DNA from: CAVZZV01 sp963779845
GTDB taxonomy: Bacteria > Bacteroidota > Bacteroidia > Bacteroidales > GCA-2748055
Reading direction: 5' to 3'
Length of the DNA: 64,000 nucleotides
Assembly (NCBI GenBank): GCA_963779845.1
Contig: CAVZZV010000001.1
Location: 558,001 to 622,000, forward strand
Made by a program: the position numbers and the translations under genes. Below, one piece after another: positions 18,545-27,334 of the stretch. The notes beneath the pieces were generated by a model. That model worked only from the letters and a program-made list of their open reading frames with translations. It was not told where the DNA came from and searched no databases. Position 1 is the first letter of the stretch. Each line of letters starts with the position of its first letter.

Positions 18545-19219
18545 TTATTTAAAAATTTCATAAAGGGCTGAGGATAAGGCGGTGATAGCTTCATCTATCT
18601 TCCAGGCCGAACGGTCCCTGGGCCCGACAAAATTTGAAACAGCCCTTAATTGGACAAAGTTAAGGTTTTCCTTCCGGCAAACATAAAAAAAGGCAGCCCC
18701 TTCCATGCTTTCAATATCAGATGAATATTTGCCGGCCAGGTTATCGGCCCCTTCTCTGGTCCCGGTAACTTTATTGACAGTGATTCCTGAAACTGTTTTT
18801 ATTCCTTTGAATAATCCCACGTAATCGCCGGGTTGGTGGAATATTTTTCCCTCCTCATACGGCTCCATGTTTTTTATTCCAAGACCCATGTCAAAAATAT
18901 CCAGAAAACCACCGGGACTGTCAGAGCCGAAATCGCCAAATACCTCCTGTTGGACCATTACCAGAGTTCCGGGAGGCAATTCCCGGCGAAAGGATCCGCA
19001 AATACCGGCATTAACAAGAAGATCATAATCCCCGTTTTGGATTTCCTTTGTTAAAGTATATGCCATAGCGACCATTCCTGTACCGGAATTCAGGAAAATC
19101 ACTTCACCCAACGATCCGTTGTAGGAAAGCCTCTCTTCATGTAAACATTTTAATTTTTTAAATGTTTTAGCAATGGCGTTAAACTCCATGGATGATGAAG
19201 TAATGAGAAGTGTTTTCAT
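18545..19219 (-). CDS. mqnB: Futalosine hydrolase
   Basis: A 224-residue nucleosidase of the purine nucleoside phosphorylase/MTA-nucleosidase fold that removes hypoxanthine from futalosine. Seen motifs are LVNAGICGSF near the N-terminal third and the substrate-binding SDIESMEGAAFFYVC with the purine-contacting Glu. The C-terminal RAVSNFVGPRDRSAWKI is typical of MqnB. The gene heads the mqnB-mqnD-hldD transcript. The intergenic region to the divergent pterin genes is about 170 bases. Confidence 0.9.
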   Translation of the reverse strand: MKTLLITSSSMEFNAIAKTFKKLKCLHEERLSYNGSLGEVIFLNSGTGMVAMAYTLTKEIQNGDYDLLVNAGICGSFRRELPPGTLVMVQQEVFGDFGSDSPGGFLDIFDMGLGIKNMEPYEEGKIFHQPGDYVGLFKGIKTVSGITVNKVTGTREGADNLAGKYSSDIESMEGAAFFYVCRKENLNFVQLRAVSNFVGPRDRSAWKIDEAITALSSALYEIFK

Positions 19220-19321
19220 TTATCGTATTTAATAGGCTATGTCAATAATATCATGTAGCGGGAGAGACACTCAATAGGCTCAAACCCACCCTAAAAGGCT
19301 AAGTTTTACGGTAAAAATATG

Positions 19322-19329
19322 TATATTTG
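19322..19329 (+). promoter_or_regulatory. Bacteroidota -7 element upstream of the PTPS-folE pair (TATATTTG)
   Basis: Exact TAnnTTTG match, 92 bases before the preferred PTPS start at 19422 and 59 bases before the alternative GTG at 19389. No convincing -33 partner. Probably the promoter of the pterin pair. Confidence 0.45.
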
Positions 19330-19421
19330 CTGAAATGGAAGTACATCCGGTAAAAAAACTGACCGGCAATTTCCTCCTTTGGTAAGAAGTGACTGACAAA
19401 ACACTCATCAATACTGGTAAA

Positions 19422-19835
19422 ATGATTTATATTACAAGAAGGGAGCATTTCAGTGCTGCGCACAGGTTGTTTAACCCAGACTGGAGCGAAGAAAAGAACC
19501 GGGAGGTCTATGGTGCCTGTTCAAATCCTTTATGGCACGGCCACAATTATATTTTGTGGGTAACCATTAAGGGTGAAGTCAATGAACTGACCGGATATGT
19601 ATGCGATCTTAAAAAACTGAGCAGAATTATCAAGCTTAGGGTCATTGACCAACTGGACCATAAAAACATCAACCTGGAAGTTGAGTTTATGAAAGATAAA
19701 AAGGTCTCTACTGAGAATCTGGCCAAAGCGGTATGGGAACAACTGGAGCAGGAAGTCAGTGAACTGGGTGTTAGACTGCATAGTGTAAAACTGGAAGAAA
19801 CCGAGAACAATTTTGTTGAATATTTTGGAAATTAA
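19422..19835 (+). CDS. 6-pyruvoyl/6-carboxy-tetrahydropterin synthase family protein
   Basis: A 137-residue enzyme acting on dihydroneopterin triphosphate. The ATG at 19422 is preferred over an upstream GTG (19389) because it starts directly at the family's MIYITRREHFSAAHR. Zinc ligands are His14, His39 and His41, and the catalytic Cys33 sits in CSNPLWHGHNY. The C-x5-HGH spacing matches eukaryotic-type 6-pyruvoyltetrahydropterin synthase, whereas typical QueD has C-x3-HGH. LDHKNIN (78-84) and the late glutamates complete the site. folE follows immediately, so substrate is made by the next gene. Product could feed a biopterin-like or queuosine-related route. I cannot decide. Confidence 0.82.
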   Translation: MIYITRREHFSAAHRLFNPDWSEEKNREVYGACSNPLWHGHNYILWVTIKGEVNELTGYVCDLKKLSRIIKLRVIDQLDHKNINLEVEFMKDKKVSTENLAKAVWEQLEQEVSELGVRLHSVKLEETENNFVEYFGN

Positions 19836-20474
19836 ATGACAATGGACCCGCACAAACATGATGTAATCACGGAAACAGAGAATGGTTACGAACGAATAGA
19901 CAAGTATGACGAGCTGGCAACGATCAAGTTAAGCGAAAATTACCGCAATATCCTTTCATTGATTGGGGAAGACCCTTCGCGCGAAGGATTGGTAAAAACA
20001 CCGGAACGTGTTGCAAAGGCCATGCAGTTCCTGATGAACGGTTATGATATTGAACCTTCTCAGATATTAAAATCAGCCATGTTCAAAGAAGATTACAAGC
20101 AAATGGTTATCGTGAAGGACATTGAAATTTACAGCCTCTGTGAGCATCACATGTTGCCCTTCTTTGGCAAGGCGCATATTGCCTATATCCCCAATGGTTA
20201 TATTACGGGATTAAGCAAGCTGGCAAGGGTTGCGGATGCCTTTTCCAAGAGGCTGCAGGTGCAGGAACGACTCACCGTGCAGATACGCGACTGCATTCAG
20301 GAAACCCTTAATCCAATGGGCGTGGCGGTGGTAATCGAAGCCCGTCACCTCTGCATGATTATGCGTGGGGTGCAGAAACAAAATTCCATCACTACCACTT
20401 CGGCTTTTACCGGTGAATTTCTCGCACAGACGAAAACCAGGGAGGAATTTATTCATCTGATCAGGAATCATTAG
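19836..20474 (+). CDS. folE: GTP cyclohydrolase I
   Basis: A 212-residue enzyme converting GTP to 7,8-dihydroneopterin triphosphate, the entry to folate and pterin synthesis. Zinc ligands are Cys102 and the CEHH histidine at 105, with Cys173 in RHLCMIMRGVQ. FFGKAHIAYIPNG and the Gln-Asn-Ser stretch after RGVQ are standard. The start codon abuts the PTPS stop with no gap (TAAATG), indicating a two-gene operon where FolE feeds PTPS. The first about 30 residues are a variable extension. Confidence 0.96.
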   Translation: MTMDPHKHDVITETENGYERIDKYDELATIKLSENYRNILSLIGEDPSREGLVKTPERVAKAMQFLMNGYDIEPSQILKSAMFKEDYKQMVIVKDIEIYSLCEHHMLPFFGKAHIAYIPNGYITGLSKLARVADAFSKRLQVQERLTVQIRDCIQETLNPMGVAVVIEARHLCMIMRGVQKQNSITTTSAFTGEFLAQTKTREEFIHLIRNH

Positions 20475-20644
20475 AATTCAATAAACAGGCAAACTAAGTT
20501 TCATCGGTACCCTCTGATATTCACTGCTGAATTTCAAATGGGGAACCCGCGGCGTTGCTTTCAGATGAACGGGTTAAAATTGACAAGAAACTTCATGGAG
20601 AACCTTTTTCAACTTACAATTCTTTTAAATTATTCTCCAATTCA

Positions 20645-20675
20645 TTAGTTTTTATAACTAATCTCACTATTTTTG
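20645..20675 (+). promoter_or_regulatory. Putative fabD promoter (TTAG-N19-TATTTTTG)
   Basis: TATTTTTG at 20668-20675 matches TAnnTTTG, and TTAG at 20645-20648, one change from TTTG, lies at 19-base spacing. The -7 element ends 22 bases before the fabD ATG. One of the two best promoter matches in the window. Confidence 0.55.
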
Positions 20676-20697
20676 TGCTCTTATTAAAGTTTTGTGC

Positions 20698-21573
20698 ATG
20701 AAAGCGTTTGTATTCCCTGGTCAGGGTGCCCAGTTTGTGGGAATGGGTAAAGAATTGTATGAAAATAATTCCAGGGCTAAGGCTTTATTTGAGAAGGCAA
20801 ATGAAATACTGGGGTTTGATATTACCGCCATTATGTTTTCCGGTACTGAGGAGGAGCTAAAGCAAACCAAAGTTACTCAGCCAGCGATCTTTCTTCATTC
20901 GGTTATCCTTGCTGCCGCCCTGGATAAAGAATTCGATCCTGCCCTGGTAGCCGGGCATTCGTTGGGCGAATTCTCGGCCCTGGTGGCAGCACAAGCATTA
21001 AGTTTTGAAGATGGACTGTTGCTCGTATCCCGTCGTGCACAGGCCATGCAAAAAGCATGTGAGGCTGAACCTTCGACCATGGCCGCTATTCTTGGATTGG
21101 ATGACGCTCTTGTCGAAGCCGTTTGTGCCGAAATCGATGAAATTGTTGTTCCCGCAAACTATAACAGTCCGGGGCAAATTGTTATTTCCGGATCGCTAAA
21201 GGGCATTGAACTGGCCATGGGCATACTGACAGAAAAAGGAGCAAAAAGAGCTATTAAACTGGCTGTGGGAGGGGCCTTTCATTCACCGTTAATGGAACCT
21301 GCCCGCCAGGAGCTGGCAACGGTCATTAATTCCACCCACTTTAGCATCCCTGTTTGCCCAATATATCAAAACGTTAATGCCCTGCCATCGTCCGATCCCG
21401 AAATTATTAAAGCCAATCTGATAGATCAGCTTACCTCACCAGTACGATGGGCTCAGACGGTTCTCAATATGATAAAGGATGGTGCCAACTCGTTTACTGA
21501 AGTGGGTCCGGGATCTGTACTTCAGGGACTTATTAAAAAAATTGACCGTGGAATGACCACCATGAGTGCATGA
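20698..21573 (+). CDS. fabD: Malonyl-CoA:ACP transacylase
   Basis: A 291-residue cytoplasmic enzyme that moves malonyl groups from CoA to acyl carrier protein for fatty acid elongation. The ATG at 20698 is chosen over a TTG two codons earlier because family members start MKAFVFPGQGAQ. The nucleophile Ser88 sits in GHSLGEF (86-92), and the partner His is in GGAFHSPLMEP near 196. The gene is monocistronic, with a strong promoter candidate upstream and a clear intrinsic terminator 29 bases after the stop. Confidence 0.96.
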   Translation: MKAFVFPGQGAQFVGMGKELYENNSRAKALFEKANEILGFDITAIMFSGTEEELKQTKVTQPAIFLHSVILAAALDKEFDPALVAGHSLGEFSALVAAQALSFEDGLLLVSRRAQAMQKACEAEPSTMAAILGLDDALVEAVCAEIDEIVVPANYNSPGQIVISGSLKGIELAMGILTEKGAKRAIKLAVGGAFHSPLMEPARQELATVINSTHFSIPVCPIYQNVNALPSSDPEIIKANLIDQLTSPVRWAQTVLNMIKDGANSFTEVGPGSVLQGLIKKIDRGMTTMSA

Positions 21574-21601
21574 ACTACACCCTGTAATTAAAAATATATT
21601 C

Positions 21602-21623
21602 GGGGCTGAGAGGCCCCTTTTTT
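21602..21623 (+). terminator. Intrinsic terminator after fabD
   Basis: GGGGC, a 6-base loop, GCCCC and then six T form a compact GC-rich hairpin with U tract, 28 bases after the fabD stop. It cleanly separates fabD from the threonine operon. Confidence 0.8.
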
Positions 21624-21688
21624 GTATCTTTTAAACAATGAATTAATCGCTGTCCTGCATGAAGGGGACACATTCATATACCTGGATT

Positions 21689-24115
21689 ATGAAAGTATTG
21701 AAATTTGGAGGTTCATCGGTGGGAACACCGGAAATTATCCTGCAAGCGAAATCCATCCTCGATAAAGAGGACAAAAACTGCATTGTGGTAGTATCTGCGT
21801 TTAAGGGGATCACCAACGATATCCTCTCGATCAGTGAAATGGCCTGTAATCGTAACCAACTGTACGAGAAGGAAGTACAGGCTCTACGCAAACGGCATAC
21901 CGATGCTGTCCTCCAGCTTGTCCAGGGCGAAAGGCAATCTCCCGTGCTTAAATCAGTGAACCGAATGGTGGATGAATTAAAAGACCTGATGTACGGAGTC
22001 TTTTTGATCAGCGACCTAACCCCCAAAACTCTTGACCATCTTCTCAGCTTCGGTGAGCGACTGTCTTCATTCATCGTAACCAATACCTTTGAAAATGCAC
22101 GTTGTATCGATATGCGAAATTTCATTCGTTCCGATAGTAATTTTGGAAACGCACAGGTAGATTTTGAGGTAACGAATGCAAACATTGTCGGGGAGTTTAA
22201 AAATCTTCAGGGATTTGCTATCGTGCCAGGGTACATCGCCGCCAATGAACGTGGGGATATTACGACCCTTGGCCGGGGTGGTTCTGACTATACTGCGGCC
22301 ATCATTGCCGGAGCATTAAATGCGGAAGTGCTTGAGATATGGACAGATGTGGACGGGTTCATGACAGCCGATCCTAAAAAAGTGGACAAAGCCTATGTTA
22401 TTGGAAGGCTTAGCTATTCCGAAGCGCTCGAACTTTCCCATTTTGGTGCGAAAGTTTTGTATACCCCCACCCTTCATCCGGCTTATCAGAAAAACATACC
22501 AATAAGGATCAAAAATACCTTTAACCCTTCTGCCCCGGGGACATTGATTTCCAGGGAAAGCGGGAATGGTACCGACAGCCCTATCAAGGGTATTTCCTCT
22601 ATAGATCTAATCGATCTGATTACCATTCAGGGAAGCGGTCTTCCCGGGGTTACCGGAATCTCCATGAGGCTCTTTTCAGCACTTGCAAAGCATCAGATTA
22701 ATATCATACTAATCACTCAGGCATCCTCAGAATATTCCATAAGCTTCGCGGTGGCCCCAACGGATACGGCAATTGCCGCAGCGGCTCTGCAGGAGGAATT
22801 TCTTGTTGAAATGAAAATGAAGAACATCATCGATATGAGAATTGAAAAGGAATTATCGGTGATTGCCATCGTGGGGGAAAAAATGAAAAACACCCCGGGA
22901 ATCTCGGCCAATCTGTTCACTTCCCTGGGCAGGAACGGGATCTCGGTCATTGCTACGGCTCAGGGATCTTCAGAATTGAACATATCTGTGGTTATCAGGA
23001 ATGAACTGCTTAAAAAAGCTTTGAATGTAATCCACGAGGGATTTTTCCTGTCCCACTACAAAGAACTCCACCTTTACCTTGTTGGAACCGGAAAAGTAGG
23101 CAGGGACCTTTTGGATCAGATTAGTGCCCAACAGGAAAACCTGATGAAGGAACATAACTTAAAAATCAATCTTGTGGGAATCAGCAATTCCCGGCAAATG
23201 CTGATCGACCCTGCAGGGATTAATATACCAAAATCAAAAAAACTTCTTTCTAACGGTGAACAGGCAGATATGGAAATTTATCTGGCAAAAATGAAAGAGT
23301 TGAACCTTAGGAATCCCGTTTTCATCGATTGTACAGCCAGCAGCGACGTGGCAGCCCTCTATGGAAGGCTCTTCGATCAATATGTTTCCGTGGTGACGGC
23401 CAATAAAATTGCCTGTTCTTCCTCCTATGAGAGCTATCACAAATTGAAGGCTTCGGCGAGAAGTAAAAATCTTAAATTTAGTTTTGAAACCAATGTAGGT
23501 GCCGGATTACCCATAATCATTACCATTAACGACCTTATTAAGAGCGGGGACAAAATTCTGGGCCTCGAAGCTGTGCTTTCAGGGACGTTGAATTTTATTT
23601 TTAATACCGTTTCTGAGAATGTTCCCCTTAGCCAGGCAGTAAAACTGGCCCAGGAAAAAGGATTTTCAGAACCTGACCCGAGGATTGATCTTAGTGGTAC
23701 GGATGTGATGCGGAAACTGCTTATTCTTTCCCGTGAATCAGGCTATATGCTTGAAGAAAAGGATATATTAATGAAACGATTTCTCCCCGATTCCTGTTTT
23801 GAGGGAAATCTCGATAATTTCTGGAAAGAAATCAAGAAACTGGATACAGAGTTTGAAAAGGAAAGAAAAGAGGTGCAGGCGAGGGAAAAAAGATGGCGTT
23901 TTGTGGCCACTTTAAAGGAGGGTAAAGGTTCGGTCGAGTTGCTGGAGGTAGACAAAACCCATCCCTCCTATGAACTAGCCGACAGTAATAACATCATTCT
24001 TATTACTACAAAAAGGTATAAAGAGCAACCCATGGTGATTCGCGGTTACGGGGCTGGTGCAGCAGTGACCGCCGCAGGGATTTTTGCCGACATAATCAGG
24101 ATAGCAAACGTTTAA
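21689..24115 (+). CDS. thrA: Bifunctional aspartokinase/homoserine dehydrogenase
   Basis: An 808-residue fusion catalysing the first and third steps of threonine/methionine synthesis from aspartate. The kinase begins at once with KFGGSSVG (5-12), which is why 21689 is preferred over the ATG at 21659. Two ACT-type regulatory segments follow the kinase (about 310-455), then the NAD(P)-binding LVGTGKVGRD opens the homoserine dehydrogenase, which has SGTLNFIFN near its active site. It leads thrA-HAD-thrB-thrC. Feedback control by threonine through the ACT domains is known for the family. Confidence 0.95.
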   Translation: MKVLKFGGSSVGTPEIILQAKSILDKEDKNCIVVVSAFKGITNDILSISEMACNRNQLYEKEVQALRKRHTDAVLQLVQGERQSPVLKSVNRMVDELKDLMYGVFLISDLTPKTLDHLLSFGERLSSFIVTNTFENARCIDMRNFIRSDSNFGNAQVDFEVTNANIVGEFKNLQGFAIVPGYIAANERGDITTLGRGGSDYTAAIIAGALNAEVLEIWTDVDGFMTADPKKVDKAYVIGRLSYSEALELSHFGAKVLYTPTLHPAYQKNIPIRIKNTFNPSAPGTLISRESGNGTDSPIKGISSIDLIDLITIQGSGLPGVTGISMRLFSALAKHQINIILITQASSEYSISFAVAPTDTAIAAAALQEEFLVEMKMKNIIDMRIEKELSVIAIVGEKMKNTPGISANLFTSLGRNGISVIATAQGSSELNISVVIRNELLKKALNVIHEGFFLSHYKELHLYLVGTGKVGRDLLDQISAQQENLMKEHNLKINLVGISNSRQMLIDPAGINIPKSKKLLSNGEQADMEIYLAKMKELNLRNPVFIDCTASSDVAALYGRLFDQYVSVVTANKIACSSSYESYHKLKASARSKNLKFSFETNVGAGLPIIITINDLIKSGDKILGLEAVLSGTLNFIFNTVSENVPLSQAVKLAQEKGFSEPDPRIDLSGTDVMRKLLILSRESGYMLEEKDILMKRFLPDSCFEGNLDNFWKEIKKLDTEFEKERKEVQAREKRWRFVATLKEGKGSVELLEVDKTHPSYELADSNNIILITTKRYKEQPMVIRGYGAGAAVTAAGIFADIIRIANV

Positions 24116-24117
24116 TA

Positions 24118-24774
24118 ATGGCCATTGAAGCAGTCATATTTGACATGGACGGTCTATTGATCGATACCGAACCTGAATGGCAGCGATTGGAAATTGAAAT
24201 TTTTAAAGGACTTGGCTTTGAAATAACAGGTGAAATGCAAAGGGAAACCTTTGGTTTGAGGGTTGATGAACAGGTTATGCATTGGTTTAATCAAAATCGT
24301 TTCGAAAAGGCCGAACCTGAGGCAATCATTAATAAACTGGAAAATTTAATGCATGAATACTTCCTGTCCGATGCTCAACTTATGGATGGGGCCTGGTATA
24401 TCATTGATTTCTTCAAGGCGAAGGAGCTGAAAATGGCTCTCGCATCCTCCTCTTCTTTTACCCTAATCAATGCATTTATAAAAAAATTCGGGATGAGCGA
24501 AGTTTTTGAAGTTGCCCACTCTGCTGAAAAGGAAAAGTACGGGAAGCCGAATCCGGCTGTCTACCTTTCCACAGCAGAAGCACTCCGGACCCCACCCTCC
24601 TCATGTTTAGCCTTTGAAGATTCCTTCAATGGTTTACTTGCTGCCAAATCGGCTAAAATGAAGACCGTTATTGTCCCTCCTGAAAAACATTTCGGGGATA
24701 GGAACCTTTCGATTACTGATCTCAAGATTCGTTCCCTGATGGATTTTACAGAAAGGGATTTTTTGAGTTTATAG
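24118..24774 (+). CDS. HAD-superfamily phosphatase (YniC/beta-phosphoglucomutase-like) in the thr operon
   Basis: A 218-residue HAD hydrolase with a helical cap after motif I. DMDGLLIDTEPEW places the nucleophile Asp9 and acid/base Asp11. ALASSSS is motif II, KYGKPNP supplies the motif III Lys, and FEDSFNG is motif IV. Closest in pattern to hexitol/2-deoxyglucose-6-phosphate phosphatases (HxpB). It starts 2 bases after thrA and precedes thrB, so it is probably co-expressed with threonine synthesis. Whether it acts on an intermediate such as O-phosphohomoserine or just shares the transcript cannot be told from sequence. Confidence 0.85.
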   Translation: MAIEAVIFDMDGLLIDTEPEWQRLEIEIFKGLGFEITGEMQRETFGLRVDEQVMHWFNQNRFEKAEPEAIINKLENLMHEYFLSDAQLMDGAWYIIDFFKAKELKMALASSSSFTLINAFIKKFGMSEVFEVAHSAEKEKYGKPNPAVYLSTAEALRTPPSSCLAFEDSFNGLLAAKSAKMKTVIVPPEKHFGDRNLSITDLKIRSLMDFTERDFLSL

Positions 24775-24779
24775 CGCAG

Positions 24780-24821
24780 AAAATTATGCAGGCAACTTTT
24801 TTACAAATCTCGCATAATTTT
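24780..24821. repeat. Perfect 10-bp inverted repeat before thrB
   Basis: AAAATTATGC at 24780-24789 is repeated inverted as GCATAATTTT at 24812-24821, with a 22-base spacer. It sits between the HAD stop and thrB, followed by a short GC-rich hairpin (ACCCC/GGGGT near 24838-24851). It could be an operator, an attenuator-like structure or chance. The arms lack a following U tract. Confidence 0.4.
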
Positions 24822-24904
24822 ATATATTGTCTCCCCAACCCCCGGTGGGGTGCAATCTGCAGATTACTGATCGCCCATTATGTTTTATCTTTACAAATGA
24901 TCTA

Positions 24905-25834
24905 ATGTTAAAAAATTCAGTTAAAATTTTCGCCCCGGCCACTGTTTCCAATGTAGGGCCTGGCTTCGACCTAATGGGGTTTGCCATGGAGAACCCCGGC
25001 GATATACTGACGATAAGAAGGAATAAAATAAAAGAATTCCAAATTATTAATAACACCGAATTTGATATACCTCTGGATCTGCAAAAGAATGTTTCAGCCG
25101 TAGCCGGTCGTGCATTACTGGAGGAGTTGAATATTAATGAGGGTTTTGATATCATTTTCCATCAAAAAATCAGACCGGGTTCCGGGATCGGTTCCAGTGC
25201 GGCAAGCTGCACGGCTGCCGTATATGGTATAAATGCACTCCTGGGATCTCCTTTGACCCCCAGGGAACTTATCCCTTCTGCCATGAAAGGGGAATTTCTC
25301 GCCAGCGGAAGTATACATGCCGATAATATTGCTCCCGCCATGCTCGGCGGTTTCGTACTTATACGCGACTATTCCCTTCTGGATATTATCCGGCTCGCTG
25401 TTCCCCCGGCACTAATTTGTGTGGTGGTTCATCCTGAAATTGAAATCAAAACTTCTGAGAGCCGTAAACATATCCCTGTTGAATTACCCACTTCCACGGC
25501 CCTTAAACAATGTGGAAATATAGCCGGATTGGTAACAGGAATAAATACTTCCGATTACGGGCTGATTGGGCGATCCCTGCACGATTTCATCGCAGAACCG
25601 GTGAGGGCACCCTTTATAGAGGGTTATGAGAAGCTGAAAGAAGATGTAGTAAAAGCCGGAGCCATAGGGGCAAATATTTCTGGCTCCGGGCCCTCAGTCT
25701 TTGCTTTTTGTACGGATGAAAAAACAGCTGAGAGAATTTCTTCCATTATGGCAGATTCATTCGACAAAATTCAAATACCCAATAAAGTATATGTAAGTAA
25801 AATATGTGGCTTAGGAACGAGAATTTTAAAATAA
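24905..25834 (+). CDS. thrB: Homoserine kinase
   Basis: A 309-residue GHMP kinase phosphorylating homoserine. The start at 24905 is chosen because the family opens with VKIFAPATVSNVGPGFD; the frame runs upstream to 24827 without homologous sequence. The ATP-binding GHMP motif is RPGSGIGSSAASCTAAVYG, and the C-terminal GANISGSGPSVFAF is the second family motif. It lies between thrA-HAD and thrC. The 130 bases upstream hold the inverted repeat noted separately. Confidence 0.95.
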   Translation: MLKNSVKIFAPATVSNVGPGFDLMGFAMENPGDILTIRRNKIKEFQIINNTEFDIPLDLQKNVSAVAGRALLEELNINEGFDIIFHQKIRPGSGIGSSAASCTAAVYGINALLGSPLTPRELIPSAMKGEFLASGSIHADNIAPAMLGGFVLIRDYSLLDIIRLAVPPALICVVVHPEIEIKTSESRKHIPVELPTSTALKQCGNIAGLVTGINTSDYGLIGRSLHDFIAEPVRAPFIEGYEKLKEDVVKAGAIGANISGSGPSVFAFCTDEKTAERISSIMADSFDKIQIPNKVYVSKICGLGTRILK

Positions 25835-25954
25835 AATAACAAACAAGGCCTCATTGGGATTCCTTGCATGGCCATTGGCGTCCCTCCGGTTAAAAAAAGA
25901 ATTTAACTGCAGGTTCGTAAGGTCACCAGAGGTCGCGAGGGAAAATTAAAATCT

Positions 25955-27253
25955 ATGAACTATTATAGCACGAACAATAGGAATACCCGCGTTAGCCTGA
26001 AAGAAGCAGTTTTTCGCGGTCTGGCCGAAGACAATGGACTTTTCATGCCTGAAAGGGTCCCCCAACTATCCCCTGAACATCTCAGACATATCCTGCAATT
26101 GGACTTTGCCGAAGCCTCTTTCCAGTTGAGCAGGGAATTTTTTGGAGAGGATATCCCGGAAAATGACCTGAGGGAAATAGTTTTTGATGCACTCAGTTTC
26201 GAAGTACCACTCGTGGAAGTACAGAAAAATATCTATACCCTCGAATTATTCCATGGACCCACCCTGGCATTTAAAGACATCGGTGCCCGATTCATGGCCC
26301 GCATGCTTTCATATCTAAGTCGGGATTATGAAAGGGATATAAATATCCTGGTGGCCACTTCCGGAGACACCGGTTCAGCAGTAGCAAACGGTTTTCTCGG
26401 GGTGGAGGGTGTTAAAGTTCATATTCTTTATCCCATGGGTCAGGTAAGCCCTTTACAGGAGAAACAATTTACGACCCTTGGCAGAAATATTACAGCTCTC
26501 GAGATCGATGGCAGTTTTGATGATTGTCAGCGTCTCGTGAAATCTGCATTTAATGATAAGGATTTAAGACCGCTTATAACCCTTTCCTCTGCAAACTCAA
26601 TTAGTATAGCAAGGTTGATCCCTCAGATTTTCTATTATTTCCAGGCTTTCCGCCAGCTTCCGCAAATAAAAAATATAGCTTTTTCCGTTCCCAGCGGAAA
26701 TTTCGGGAACCTTACGGCCGGATTGATCGCTAAACGAATGGGCTTGCCTGTAAAACATTTCATTGCAGCCACAAATATCAACGATATTGTTCCAGGGTAC
26801 CTTAAGAATGGGGTGTTCACTCCCCGGCCCTCGAAAACAACCATTGCGAATGCCATGGATGTAGGAAACCCATCCAATTTTGACAGGATGCTCGATTTAT
26901 ATAATCATGACCATTCAGCGATAAGTACAGAAATCAGTGGATATGCTTATAGAGATGATCAAATAAGGAAAGCAATGAAATTTCTTTACCTTGAAAGGGG
27001 ATACATTTTAGATCCACATGGAGCAGCTGGCTATCAGGCAGCATCAGAATATTATCAGGCCCACCCGGAAGACACTGTGGTCTTTTTGGAAACAGCCCAT
27101 CCGGCGAAATTTCGGGAAACGGTAGAGGAGGTCATCGGGGAAAAAATTCCATTGCCCGAAAGATTAAAAATATTTGAATGCCGTGAAAAGGAGACTATCC
27201 TGATGACCAGGGAATATAAGGATTTTAGAGCATATTTAAGAAGCCTGATATAG
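25955..27253 (+). CDS. thrC: Threonine synthase
   Basis: A 432-residue PLP enzyme converting O-phosphohomoserine to threonine. The PLP lysine is Lys107 in HGPTLAFKDIGARF, and the phosphate-binding ATSGDTGSAVANGF is present. It is of the shorter bacterial (E. coli-like) type, without an N-terminal SAM-binding region. It closes the thr cluster, 120 bases after thrB, and converges on gdhA with an 81-base gap. Confidence 0.95.
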   Translation: MNYYSTNNRNTRVSLKEAVFRGLAEDNGLFMPERVPQLSPEHLRHILQLDFAEASFQLSREFFGEDIPENDLREIVFDALSFEVPLVEVQKNIYTLELFHGPTLAFKDIGARFMARMLSYLSRDYERDINILVATSGDTGSAVANGFLGVEGVKVHILYPMGQVSPLQEKQFTTLGRNITALEIDGSFDDCQRLVKSAFNDKDLRPLITLSSANSISIARLIPQIFYYFQAFRQLPQIKNIAFSVPSGNFGNLTAGLIAKRMGLPVKHFIAATNINDIVPGYLKNGVFTPRPSKTTIANAMDVGNPSNFDRMLDLYNHDHSAISTEISGYAYRDDQIRKAMKFLYLERGYILDPHGAAGYQAASEYYQAHPEDTVVFLETAHPAKFRETVEEVIGEKIPLPERLKIFECREKETILMTREYKDFRAYLRSLI

Positions 27254-27334
27254 TTTAGGATTTCGTCCCTTCCGGATGGTGTCATCTGCCAGGTTTTTTG
27301 CAGCCATAGAACTCCTCCGCCGTTGCTGCCATCC

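Noticed and set aside
19335..19385. 16-codon leader-like frame (MEVHPVKKLTGNFLLW) ahead of the PTPS gene
   Set aside because: Too short to support. It shows no run of regulatory codons or attenuator hairpin, so a leader peptide cannot be claimed.
27254..27334. GGATGG/CCATCC inverted repeat between convergent thrC and gdhA as a bidirectional terminator
   Set aside because: Arms are only six bases with about 48 bases between them and no adjoining U tract on either side.
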